Below, in pieces: positions 11,312 through 24,287 of a stretch of DNA of 64,000 bases (positions within the stretch are counted from its first letter, which is position 1; every line of letters starts with the position of its first letter). The stretch is from Diplolepis rosae (Eukaryota; Arthropoda; Insecta; Hymenoptera; Diplolepididae). The notes under the pieces were generated by a model. The model was not told the DNA's origin, did not search any database, and saw only the letters and a program-made list of their open reading frames with translations. The DNA lies in contig JAPYXD010000725.1 in the NCBI GenBank assembly GCA_030998225.1, positions 238,124-302,123 on the forward strand, in the 5' to 3' direction. The position numbers and the translations under genes were made by a program.

Positions 11312-12786
11312 GCATGTTAAACAAAATATTTTATTGTTCGCTTTCAACCTTTTATGCTATGTTGAATCGTGTATTATCAAAAATATCAAATATGCGAATA
11401 ATTGTTTTTAGCATCACGAGAAGTAAAAATGTTCACATACTACGCAATGTTTGAGTAATGTTTAGTTTCGAACCTTGAAACGTGCATGCTTAATAAACTG
11501 AAAAATCGTAATTACACTTTCGTAGGATAAGTACGAAGTTATATTGTTCGGTTTCATCTTTTTATGCTATATTGAATCGTGTATTATCGAAGATGTCAAA
11601 TACCAGAATAACAGTTTTTAGCTTCACGAGAAGTGAAATTATTCACATATTATACAATGTTTGCATATTGTCTAGTGTCGAACCTAAAAAAGTGAATTAT
11701 GTCAAATTCCTAAAAATCGTATCCGCATTTTCGTATGTTAAACAAAAAGTTTTATTGTTCGCTTCCATCCTTTTATGCTATATTGAATCGTGTATTATCA
11801 AAAATATCAAATATGCGAATAACTGTTTTTAGCATCACGAGAAGTAAAAATGTTCACATACTACGCAATGTTTGAGTAATGTTTAGTTTCAAACCTTGAA
11901 ACGTGCATGCTTAATAAACTGAAAAATCGTATTTGCACTTTCGTAGGTTTAGTACGAAGTTATATTGTTCGGTTTCATCTTTTCATGCTATATTGAATCG
12001 TGTATTATCGAAGATGTCAAATACCAGAATAACAGTTTTTAGCTTCACGAGAAGTGAAATTATTCACATATTATACAATGTTTGCATATTGTCTAGTGTC
12101 GAACTTAAAAAAGTGAATTTTGTCAAAACCCTAAAAATCGTATCCGCATTTTCGTATGTTAAACAAAAAGTTTTATTGTTCGCTTTCATCCTTTCATGCT
12201 ATATCGAATCGTGTATTATCGAAGATGTCAAATACCAGAATAACAGTTTTTAGCTTCACGAGAAGTGAAAATGTTCACATATTATGCAATGTTTGCATAT
12301 TGTCTAGTGTCGAACCTAAAAAAAGTGAATTATGTGAAAAACCTAAAAATCGTATCCTCATTTTCGCATCTTAAACAAAAAGCTATATTGTTCGCTTTGA
12401 TCCTTTTATGCTATATTGAATCGTGTATTATCAAAAATATCAAGTATGCGAATAACTGTTTTTAGCATCACGAGAAGTAAAAATGTTCACATACTACGCA
12501 ATGTTTGAGTAATGTTTAGTTTCGAACCTTGAAACCTGGATGCTTAATAAACTGAAAAATCGTATATACATTTTCGTAGGTTAAGCACGAAGTAAAATTG
12601 TTCGAATTCATCTTTTCATGCTATATTGAATCGTGTATTATCGAAGATGTCAAATACCAGAATAACAGATTTTAGCTTCACGAGAAGTGAAAATATTTAC
12701 ATATTATGCAATGTCTGCATATTGTCTAGTGTCGAACTTAAAAAAGTGAATTTTGTCAAAACCCTAAAAATCGTATCCGCATTGTC

Positions 12787-12985
12787 GTATGTTAAACAAA
12801 AAGTTTTATTCCTCGCTTTCTTCGTTTTTTGCTATATTGAATCGTGTGTTACCGAAGGTGTCAAATACCAGAATAACAGTTATTAGCTTCACAAGAAGGA
12901 AAAATGTTCACATACTACGTAATGTTTAGTTTCGAACCTTGAAACGTGCATGCTTAATGAACAGAAAAATCGTATTTACATTTTC
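12787..12985 (+). repeat. B monomer with 11 bp deletion (199 bp)
   Basis: CATACTACG is followed directly by TAATGTTTAG, where related B copies have CAATATTTCAG between them. The measured length is 199 bp against 210, which fits an 11 bp loss. I noticed this deletion only once. Confidence 0.88.
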
Positions 12986-15899
12986 GTAAGTTAAACAAAA
13001 AGTTTTATTGTTCGGTTTCATCCTTTTATGCTATATTGAATCGTGTATTATCGAAGATGTCAAATACCAGAATAACAGTTTTTAGCTTCACGAGAAGTGA
13101 AAATGTTCACATATTATGCAATGTTTGCGTATTGTCTAGTGTCGAACCTAAAAAAGTGAATTTTGTCAAAAACCTAAAAATCATATCCGCATTTTCGTAT
13201 GTTGAACAAAAAGTTTGATTGTTCGCTTTCATCCTTTTATGCTATATTGAATCGTGTATTATCAAAAATATCAAGTATGTGATTAACTGTTTTTAGCATC
13301 ACGAGAAGTAAAAATGTTCACATACTATGCAATGTTTGAGTAATGTTTAGTTTCAAACGTTGAAACGTGGATGCTTAATAAACTGAAAAATCGTATTTAC
13401 ACTTTCGTAGGTTAAGTACGAAGTTGTATTGTTCGGTTTCATCTATTCATGTTTTATTGAATAGCGTATTATCGAAGATGTCAAATATGAGAATAACAGT
13501 TTTTAGTTTCACGAGAAGTGAACTAGTGTCGAACCTAAAAAAGTGAATTTTGTCAAAAACCTAAAAATCGTATCCTCATTTTCGCATGTTAAACAAAAGG
13601 TTTTATTGTTCGCTTTCATCCTTCTATGCTATATTGAATCGTGTATTATCAAAAATATCAAATATGCGAATAATTGTTTTTAGCATCACGAAAAGTAAAA
13701 ATGTCCACATACTACGCAATGTTTGAGTAATGTTTAGTTTCGAACCTTTAAACGTGCAAGCTTAATAAACTTAAAAATCGTAATTACACTTTCGTAGGAT
13801 AAGTACGAAGTTATATTGTTCGGTTTCATCTTTTCATGCTATATTGAATCGTGTATTATCGAAGATGTCATATACCAGAATAACAGTTTTTAGCTTCACG
13901 AGATGTGAAAATATTCACATATTTTGCTATGTTAGCATATTGTCTAGTGTCGAACCTAACAAAGTGAATTTGGTCAAAAACCTAAAAATCGTATCCGCAT
14001 TTTCGTATGTTATACAAAAAGTTTCATTGTTCGCTTCCATCCTTTTATGCTATATTGAATCGTGTATTATCGAAGATGTCAAATACCAGAATAACAGTTT
14101 TTAGCTTCATGAGAAGTGAAATTATTCTCATATTATGCAATGTTTGCATATTGTCTAGTGTCGAACCTAAAAAAGTGAGTTATGTGTAAAACCTAAAAAT
14201 CGGATCCTCATTTTCGCATGTTAAACAAAAAGTTTTATTGCTCGCTTTCATCCTTTTATGCTATATTGAATCGTGTATTATCAAAAATATCAAGTATGCG
14301 AATAACTGTTTTTAGCATCACGAGAAGTAAAAATGTTCACATACTACGCAATGTTTGAGTAATGTTTGGTTTCGAACCTTGAAACGTGGATGCTTAATAA
14401 ACTGAAAAATCGTATATACATTTTCGTAGGTTAAGCACGAAGTAAAATTGTTCGAATTCATCTTTTCATGCTATATTGAATCGTGTATTATCGAAGATGT
14501 CAAATACCAGAATAACAGTTTTTAGGTTCACGAGAAGTGAAAATATTTACATATTATGCAATGTCTGCATATTGTCTAGTGTCGAACTTAAAAAAGTGAA
14601 TTTTGTCAAAACCCTAAAAATCGTATCCGCATTGTCGTATGTTAAACAAAAAGATTTATTCCTCGCTTTTTTCGTTTTTTGCTATATTGAATCGTGTGTT
14701 ACCGAAGGTGTCAAATACCAGAATAACAGTTATTAGCTTCACAAGAAGGAAAAATGTTCACATACTACGCAATATTTCAGTAATGTTTAGTTTCGAACCT
14801 TGAAACGTGCATGCTTAATGAACAGAAAAATCGTATTTACATTTTCGTATGTTAAACAAAAAGTTTTATTGTTCGGTTTCATCCTTTTATGCTATATTGA
14901 ATCGTGTATTATCGAAGATGTCAAATACCAGAATAACAGTTTTTACCCTCACGAGAAGTGAAGATATTCACATATTATGCTATTTATGCATATTGTCTAG
15001 TGTCGAACCTGAAAAAGTGAATTTTGTCAAAAACCTAAAAATCATATTCGCATTTTCGTATGTTAAACAAAAAGTTTAATTGTTTGCTTTCTTCGTTTTT
15101 TGCTATATTGAATCGTGTATTATCAAAAATATCAAGTATGCGAATAACTGTTTTTAGCATCACGAGAAGTAAAAATATTCACATACTACGCAATGTTTGA
15201 GTAATGTTTAGTTTCGAACCTTGAAACCTGCATGCTTAATAAACTGAAAAATCGTATTTACACTTTCGTAGGTTAAGCACGAAGTTATATTGTTCGGTTT
15301 CATCCTTTCATGCTATATTGAATCGTGTATTATTGAAGATGTCAATTACCAGAATAACAGTTTTTAGCTTCACGAGAAGTGAAAATGTTCACATATTATG
15401 CAATGTTTGCATATTATCTAGTGTCGAACCTAAAAAAGTGAATTATGTCAAAATCCTAAAAATCGTATCCGCATTTTCGTATGTTAAACAAAAAGTTTTA
15501 TTTTTCGGTTTCATCCTTTCATGCTATATCGAATCGTGTATTATCGAAGATGTCAAATACCAGAATAACAGTTTTTAGCTTCACGAGAAGTGAAAATGTT
15601 CACATATTATGCAATGTTTGCATATTGTCTAGTGTCGAACCTAAAAAAGTGAATTATGTGAAAAACCTAAAAATCGTATCCTCATTTTCGCATCTTAAAC
15701 AAAAAGCTATATTGTTCGCTTTCATCCTTTTATGCTATATTGAATCGTGTATTATCAAAAATATCAAGTATGCGAATAACTGTTTTTAGCTTCACGAGAA
15801 GTAAAAATGTTCAAATACTACGCAACGTTTTAGTAATGTTTAGTTTCGAACCTTGAAACGTGCATGCTTAATAAACTGAAAAATCGTATTTACACTTTC
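12986..15899 (+). repeat. Higher-order repeat copy, 2,914 bp
   Basis: This unit starts at a dimer with TTGCGTATTGTC. It is followed by the deleted A monomer (13407), the GATGTCATATACC / GAGATGTGAAAATATTC monomer (near 13.8 kb) and the CTTCCATCC A monomer. The same series begins again at 15900. The length equals 14 monomers less the 34 bp deletion. Confidence 0.8.
13407..13583 (+). repeat. Deleted A monomer, 177 bp (9 of 10)
   Basis: It has the same joint, on a head reading CATGTTTTATTGAATAGCG. The partner monomer in the third 2.3 kb unit, near 18.6 kb, has the same head but no deletion. Confidence 0.92.
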
Positions 15900-18181
15900 G
15901 TATGTTAAACAAAAAGTTTTATTGTTCGGTTTCATCCTTTTATGCTATATTGAATCGTGTATTATCGAAGATGACAAATACGAGAATAACAGTTTTTAGC
16001 TTCGCGAGAAGTGAAAATGTTCACATATTATGCAATGTTTGCGTATTGTCTAGTGTCGAACCTAAAAAAGTGAATTTTGTCAAAAACCTAAAAATCATAT
16101 CCGCATTTTCGTATGTTGAACAAAAAGTTTGATTGTTCGCTTTCATCCTTTTATGCTATATTGAATCGTGTATTATCAAAAATTATCAAGTATGCGAATA
16201 ACTGTTTTTAGCATCACGAGAAGTAAAAATATTCACATACTACGCAATGTTTGAGTAATGTTTAGTTTCGAACCTTGAAACGTGGATGCTTAATAAACTG
16301 AAAAATCGTATTTACACTTTCGTAGGTTAAGCACGAAGTTATATTGTTCGGTTTCATCCTTTCATGTTTTATTGAATAGCGTATTATCGAAGATGTCAAA
16401 TATGAGAATAACAGTTTTTAGCTTCACGAGAAGTGAACTAGTGTCGAACCTAAAAAAGTGAATTTTGTCAAAAACCTAAAAATCGTATCCTCATTTTCGC
16501 ATGTTAAACAAAAGGTTTTATTGTTCGCTTTCATCCTTCTATGCTATATTGAATCGTGTATTATCAAAAATATCAAATATGCGAATAATTGTTTTTAGCA
16601 TCACGAAAAGTAAAAATGTCCACATACTACGCAATGTTTGAGTAATGTTTAGTTTCGAACCTTGAAACGTGCAAGCTTAATAAACTTAAAAATCGTAATT
16701 ACACTTTCGTAGGATAAGTACGAAGTTATATTGTTCGGTTTCATCTTTTCATGCTATATTGAATCGTGTATTATCGAAGATGTCATATACCAGAATAACA
16801 GTTTTTAGCTTCACGAGATGTGAAAATATTCACATATTTTGCTATGTTAGCATATTGTCTAGTGTCGAACCTAACAAAGTGAATTTGGTCAAAAACCTAA
16901 AAATCGTATCCGCATTTTCGTATGTTATACAAAAAGTTTTATTGTTCGCTTCCATCCTTTTATGCTATATTGAATCGTGTATTATCAAAAATATCAAATA
17001 TGCGAATAACTGTTTTTAGCATCACGAAAAGTAAAAATGTTCACATACTACGCAATGTTTGAGTAATGTTTAGTTTCGAACCTTGAAACGTGCATGCTTA
17101 ATAAACTGAAAAATCGTATTTACATTTTCGTAGGTTAAGCACGAAGTTATATTGTTCGGTTTCATCCTTTCATGCTATATTGAATCGTGTATTATTGAAG
17201 ATGTCAATTACCAGAATAACAGTTTTTAGCTTCACGAGAAGTGAAAATGTTCACATATTATGCAATGTTTGCATATTATCTAGTGTCGAACATAAATATG
17301 TGAAATATGTCTAAATCCTAAAAATCGTATCCTCATTTTCGTCTGTTAAAAAAAAGTTTTATTTTTCTCTTTCATCCTTTCATGCTATATCGAATCGTGT
17401 ATTATCGAAGATGTCAAATACCAGAATAACAGTTTTTAGCTTCACGAGAAGTGAAAATGTTCACATATTATGCAATGTTTGCATATTGTCTAGTGTCGAA
17501 CCTAAAAAAGTGAATTATGTGAAAAACCTAAAAATCGTATCCTCATTTTCGCATCTTAAACAAAAAGCTATATTGTTCGCTTTCATCCTTTTATGCTATA
17601 TTGAATCGTGTATTATCAAAAATATCAAGTATGCGAATAACTGTTTTTAGCATCACGAGAAGTAAAAATGTTCACATACTACGCAATGTTTGAGTAATGT
17701 TTAGTATCGAACCTTGAAACGTGCATGCTTAATAAACTGAAAAATCGTATTTACACTTTCGTACGTTAAGCACGAAGTAAAATTGTTCGAATTCATCTTT
17801 TCATGCTATATTGAATCGTGTATTATCGAAGATGTCAAATACCAGAATAACAGTTTTTATCTTCACGAGAAGTGAAAATATTTACATATTATGCAATGTC
17901 TGCATATTGTCTAGTGTCGAACTTAAAAAAGTGAATTTTGTCAAAACCCTAAAAATCGTATCCGCATTGTCGTATGTTAAACAAAAAGTTTTATTCCTCG
18001 CTTTCTTCGTTTTATGCTATATTGAATCGTGTGTTACCGAAGTAGTCAAATACTAGAATAACAGTTATTAGCTTCACGAGAAGTAAATATGATCACATAC
18101 TACGCAATGTTTGAGTAAAGTTTAGTTTCGATCCTTGAAACGTGCATGCTTAATAAACTGAAAAATCGTATTTACACTTTC
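15900..18181 (+). repeat. Higher-order repeat copy, 2,282 bp
   Basis: It has the same marker series as 12986 but with 11 monomers less the 34 bp deletion. The GAGATGTGAAAATATTC monomer lies 2,915 bp from its partner. The unit ends with the GTTATTAGC dimer carrying GTAGTCAAATACTAG. Confidence 0.8.
16322..16498 (+). repeat. Deleted A monomer, 177 bp (10 of 10)
   Basis: It has the same joint and is the HOR partner of 13407-13583 at 2,915 bp. It is the last deleted copy I see; none is evident in the remaining 47 kb. Confidence 0.92.
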
Positions 18182-20496
18182 GTATGTTAAACAAAAAGTT
18201 TTATTGTTCGGTTTCATCCTTTTATGCTATATTGAATCGTGTATTATCGAAGATGTCAAATACCAGAATAACAGTTTTTAGCTTCACGAGAAGTGAAAAT
18301 GTTCACATATTATGCAATGTTTGCGTATTGTCTAGTGTCGAACCTAAAAAAGTGAATTTTGTCAAGAACCTAAAAATCATATCCGCATTTTCGTATGTTG
18401 AACAAAAAGTTTCATAGTTCGCTTTCATCCTTTTATGCTATATTGAATCGTGTATTATCAAAAATATCAAGTATGCGAATAACTGTTTTTAGCATCACGA
18501 GAAGTAAAAATATTCACATACTACGCAATGTTTGAGTAATGTTTAGTTTCGAACCTTGAAACGTGGATGCTTAATAAACTGAAAAATCGTATTTACACTT
18601 TCGTAGGTTAAGCACGAAGTTATATTGTTCGGTTTCATCCTTTCATGTTTTATTGAATAGCGTATTATCGAAGATGTCAAATATGAGAATAACAGTTTTT
18701 AGCTTCACGAGAAGTGAAAATGTTCACATATTATGCAATGTTTGCATATTGTCTAGTGTCGAACCTAAAAAAGTGAATTTTGTCAAAAACCTAAAAATCG
18801 TATCCTCATTTTCGCATGTTAAACAAAAGGTTTTATTGTTCGCTTTCATCCTTCTATGCTATATTGAATCGTGTATTATCAAAAATATCAAATATGCGAA
18901 TAATTGTTTTTAGCATCACGAAAAGTAAAAATGTCCACATACTACGCAATGTTTGAGTAATGTTTAGTTTCGAACCTTGAAACGTGCAAGCTTAATAAAC
19001 TTAAAAATCGTAATTACACTTTCGTAGGATAAGTACGAAGTTATATTGTTCGGTTTCATCTTTTCATGCTATATTGAATCGTGTATTATCGAAGATGTCA
19101 TATACCAGAATAACAGTTTTTAGCTTCACGAGATGTGAAAATATTCACATATTTTGCTATGTTAGCATATTGTCTAGTGTCGAACCTAACAAAGTGAATT
19201 TGGTCAAAAACCTAAAAATCGTATCCGCATTTTCGTATGTTAAACAAAAAGTTTTATAGATCGCTTCCATCCTTTTATGCTATATTGAATCGTGTATTAT
19301 CGAAGATGTCAAATACCAGAAAAACAGTTTTTAGCTTCACGAGAAGTGAAAAAATTCACATATTATGCAATGTTTGAGTAATGTTTAGTTTCGAACCTTG
19401 AAACGTGCATTCTTAGTAAACTGAAAAATCGTATTTACACTTTCGTAGGTTAAGCACGACGTTATATTGTTCGGTTTCATCTTTTCATGCTATATTGAAT
19501 CGTGTATTATCGAAGATGTCAAATACCAGAATAACAGTTTTTAGCTTCACGAGACGTGGAAATATTCACATATTTTGCTATGTTAGCATATTGTCTAGTG
19601 TCGAACCTAACATAGTGAATTTGGTCAAAAACCTAAAAATCGTATCCGCATTTTCGTATGTTAAACAAAAAGTTTTATTGTTCGGTTTCATCCTTTTATG
19701 CTATATTGAATCGTGTATTATCGAAGATGTCAAATACCAGAATAACAGTTTTTAGCTTCACGAGAAGTGAAAATGTTCACATATTATGCAATGTTTGCAT
19801 ATTGTCTAGTGTCGAACCTAAAAAAGTGAATTATGTGAAAAACCTAAAAATCGTATCCTCATTTTCGCATCTTAAACAATAAGCTATATTGTTCGCTTTC
19901 ATCCTTTTATGCTATATTGAATCGTGTATTATCAAAAATATCAAGTATGCTAATAAGTGTTTTTAGCATCACGAAGAGTAAAAATGTTCACATACTAAGC
20001 AATGTTTGAGTAATGTTTAGTTTCGAACCTTGAAACGTGCATGCTTAATAATCTGAAAAATCGTATTTACACTTTCGTTGGTTAAGCACGAAGTAATATT
20101 GTTCGGATTCATCTTTTCATGCTATATTGAATCGTGTATTATCGAAGATGTCAAAAACCAGAATAACAGTTTTTAGCTTCACGAGAAGTGAAAATATTTA
20201 CATATTATGCAATGTCTGCATATTGTCTAGTGTCGAACTTAAAAAGTGAATTTTGTCAAAACCCTAAAAATCGTATTCGCATTGTCGTATGTTAAACAAA
20301 AAGTTTTATTACTTGCTTTCTTCGTTTTTTGCTATATTGAATCGTTTGTTACCGAAGTTGTCAAATACCAGAATAACAGTTATTAGCTTCACAAAAAGGA
20401 AAAATGTTCACATACTACGCAATATTTCAGTAATGTTTAGTTTGGAACCTTGAAACGTGCATGCTTAATGAACAGAAAAATCGTATTTACATTTTC
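18182..20496 (+). repeat. Higher-order repeat copy, 2,315 bp
   Basis: It has the same series again with 11 monomers. The monomer near 18.6 kb that is deleted in the two previous copies is full length here, which accounts for the extra 33-34 bp. Confidence 0.8.
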
Positions 20497-20917
20497 GTAT
20501 GTTAAACAAAAAGTTTTATTGTTCGGTTTCATCCTTTTATGCTATATTGAATCGTGTATTATCGAAGATGTCAAATACCAGAATAACAGTTTTTAGCTTC
20601 ACGAGAAGTGAAAATGTTCACATATTATGCAATGTTTGCGTATTGTCTAGTGTCGAACCTAAAAAAGTGAATTTTGTCAAAAACCTAAAAATCATATCCG
20701 CATTTTCGTATGTTGAACAAAAAGTTTGATTGTTCGCTTTCATCCTTTTATGCTATATTGAATCGTGTATTATCAAAAATATCAAGTATGCGAATAACTG
20801 TTTTTAGCATCACGAGAAGTAAAAATATTCACATACTACGCAATGTTTGAGTAATGTTTAGTTTCGACCCTTGAAACGTGCATGCTTAATAAACTGAAAA
20901 ATCGTATTTACACTTTC

Positions 20918-22600
20918 GTAGGTTAAGCACGAAGTTATATTGTTCGGTTTCATCCTTTCATGTTTTATTGAAAAGCGTATTATCGAAGATGTCAAATACC
21001 AGAATAACAGTTTTTAGCTTCACGAGAAGTGAAAATGTTCACATATTATGCAATGTTTGCATGTTGTCTAGTGTCGAACCTAAAAAAGTGAATTTTGTCA
21101 AAAACCTAAAAATCGTATCCGCATTTTCGTATGTTGAAAAAAAGTTTCATTGTTCGCTTTCATCCTTTTATCCTATATTGAAACGTGTATTATAAAAAAT
21201 ATCAAGTATGCGAATAACTGTTTTTAGCATCACGAGAAGTAAAAATATTCACATACTACGCAATGTTTGAGTAATGTTTAGTTTCGAACCTTGAAACGTG
21301 CATGCTTAATAAACTGAAAAATCGTATTTACACTTTCGTAGGTTAAGCACGAAGTTATATTGTTCGGTTTCATCCTTTCATGTTTTATTGAAAAGCGTAT
21401 TATCGAAGATGTCAAATACCAGAATAACAGTTTTTAGCTTCACGAGAAGTGAAAATGTTCACATATTATGCAATGTTTGCATATTGTCTATTGTCGAACC
21501 TCAAAAATTGAATTTTGTCAAAAACCTAAAATACGTATCCGCATTTTCGTATGTTGAACAAAAAGTTTCATTGTTCGCTTTCATCCTTTTATGCTATATT
21601 GAATCGTGTATTTTCAAAAATATCAAAAATGCGAATAACTGTTTTTAGCATCACGAGAAGTAAAAATGTTCACATACTACGCAATTTTTGAGTAATGTTT
21701 AGTTTCGAACCTTGAAACGTGCATGCTTAATAAACTGAAAAATCGTATTTACACTTTCGTATATTAAACAAAAAGTTTTATTGTTCGGTTTCATCCTTTT
21801 ATGCTATATTGAATCGTGTATTATCGAAGATGTCAAATACCAGTATCACAGTTTTAAGCTTCACGTGAAGTGAAAATGTTCACATATTTTGCAATGTTTG
21901 CATATTGTCTAGTGTCGAACCTAAAAAAGTGAATTATGTCAAAAACCTAAAAATCGTATCCGCATTTTCGTAAGTTAAACAAAATGTTTTATTGTTCGCT
22001 TTCATCATTTTATGCTATATTGAATCGTGTATTATCAAAAATATCAAGTATGCGAATAACAGTTTTTAGCATCTCGAGAAGTAAAAATGATAACATACTA
22101 TGCAATATTTGAGTAATGTTTAGTTTCGAACCTTGAAACGTGCATGCTTAATAATCTGAAAAATCGTATTTACACTTTCGTTGGTTAAGCACGAAGTAAT
22201 ATTGTTCGGATTCATCTTTTCATGCTATATTGAATCGTGTATTACCGAAGATGTCAAAAACCAGAATAACAGTTTTTAGCTTCACGAGAAGTGAAAATAT
22301 TTACATATTATGCAATGTCTGCATATTGTCTAGTGTCGAACTTAAAAAAGTGAATTTTGTCAAAACCCTAAAAATCGTATCCGCATTGTCGTATGTTAAA
22401 CAAAAAGTTTTATTCCTCGCTTTCTTCGTTTTATGCTATATTGAATCGTTTGTTACCGAAGTTGTCAAATACCAGAATAACAGTTATTAGCTTCACAAAA
22501 AGGAAAAATGTTCACATACTACGCAATATTTCAGTAATGTTTAGTTTGGAACCTTGAAACGTGCATGCTTAATGAACAGAAAAATCGTATTTACATTTTC
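20918..22600 (+). repeat. Four-dimer higher-order repeat, copy 1 (1,683 bp)
   Basis: The order is two dimers with CATGTTTTATTGAAAAGCG heads (20918, 21338), one CACGTG-type dimer with a GTATATTAAAC head (21759), and one dimer with GATGTCAAAAACC and GTTATTAGCTTCAC (22180). The set repeats at once from 22601. Confidence 0.87.
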
Positions 22601-24287
22601 GTAGGTTAAGCACGAAGGTATATTGTTCGGTTTCATCCTTTCATGTTTTATTGAAAAGCGTATTATCGAAGATGTCAAATACCAGAATAACAGTTTTTAG
22701 CTTCACGAGAAGTGAAAATGTTCACATATTATGCAATGTTTGCATGTTGTCTAGTGTCGAACCTAAAAAAGTGAATTTTGTCAAAAACCTAAAAATCGTA
22801 TCCGCATTTTCGTATGTTGAAAAAAAAGTTTCATTGTTCGCTTTCATCCTTTTATGCTATATTGAATCGTGTATTATCAAAAATATCAAGTATGCGAATA
22901 ACTGTTTTTAGCATCACGAGAAGTAAAAAATATTCACATACTACGCAATGTTTGAGTAATGTTTAGTTTCGAACCTTGAAACGTGCATGCTTAATAAACT
23001 GAAAAATCGTATTTACAATTTCGTAGGTTAAGCACGAAGTTATATTGTTCGGTTTCATCCTTTCATGTTTTATTGAAAAGCGTATTATCGAAGATGTCAA
23101 ATACCAGAATAACAGTTTTTAGCTTCACGAGAAGTGAAAATGTTCACATATTATGCAATGTTTGCATATTGTCTAGTGTCGAACCTCAAAAAGTGAATTT
23201 TGTCAAAAACCTAAAATACGTATCCGCATTTTCGTATGTTGAACAAAAAAGTTTCATTGTTCGCTTTCATCCTTTTATGCTATATTGAATCGTGTATTAT
23301 CAAAAATATCAAGTATGCGAATAACTGTTTTTAGCATCACGAGAAGTAAAAATATTCACATACTACGCAATGTTTGAGTAATGTTTAGTTTCGAACCTTG
23401 AAACGTGCATGCTTAATAAACTGAAAAATCGTATTTACACTTTCGTATATTAAACAAAAAGTTTTATTGTTCGGTTTCATCCTTTTATGCTATATTGAAT
23501 CGTGTATTATCGAAGATGTCAAATACCAGTATCACAGTTTTAAGCTTCACGTGAAGTGAAAATGTTCACATATTTTGCAATGTTTGCATATTGTCTAGTG
23601 TCGAACCTAAAAAAGTGAATTATGTCAAAAACCTAAAAATCGTATCCGCATTTTCGTAAGTTAAACAAAATGTTTTATTGTTCGCTTTCATCATTTTATG
23701 CTATATTGAATCGTGTATTATCAAAAAATATCAAGTATGCGAATAACAGTTTTTAGCATCTCGAGAAGTAAAAATGATCACAAACTACGCAATGTTTGAG
23801 TAATGTTTAGTTTCGAACCTTGAAACGTGGATGCTTAATAAACTGAAAAATCGTATATACACTTTCGTAGGTTAAGCACGAAGTAATATTGTTCGAATTC
23901 ATCTTTTCATGCTATATTGAATCGTGTATTATCGAAGATGTCAAATACCAGAATAACAGTTTTTAGCTTCACGAGAAGTGAAAATATTTACATATTATGC
24001 AATGTCTGCATATTGTCTAGTGTCGAACTTAAAAAAGTGAATTTTGTCAAAACCCTAAAAATCGTATCCGCATTGTCGTATGTTAAACAAAAAGTTTTAT
24101 TCCTCGCTTTCTTCGTTTTATGCTATATTGAATCGTGTGTTACCGAAGTTGTCAAATACTAGAATAACAGTTATTAGCTTCACAAGAAGGAAAAATGTTC
24201 ACATACTACGCAATATTTCAGTAATGTTTAGTTTCGAACCTTGAAACGTGCATGCTTAATGAACAGAAAAATCGTATTTACACTTTC
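22601..24287 (+). repeat. Four-dimer higher-order repeat, copy 2 (1,687 bp)
   Basis: Dimers start at 22601, 23023, 23445 and 23867 in the same order as copy 1, including the shared oddity CCTAAAATACGTATCC in the second dimer (near 21520 and 23210). Confidence 0.87.

Larger units (their letters stand above)
10024..12985 (+). repeat. Irregular block with A-A runs
   Basis: The A-B alternation breaks down here. Monomers starting at 9905, 10116, 10327 and 10537 all have A-type first halves. Further A-after-A junctions occur at about 11135 and 12154. No clear higher-order period is visible by eye. The block ends at the dimer starting near 12576 (CATCTTTTCATGC after GTTCGAATT), which introduces the B variant with GTTATTAGCTTCACAAGAAG. 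Confidence 0.75.
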
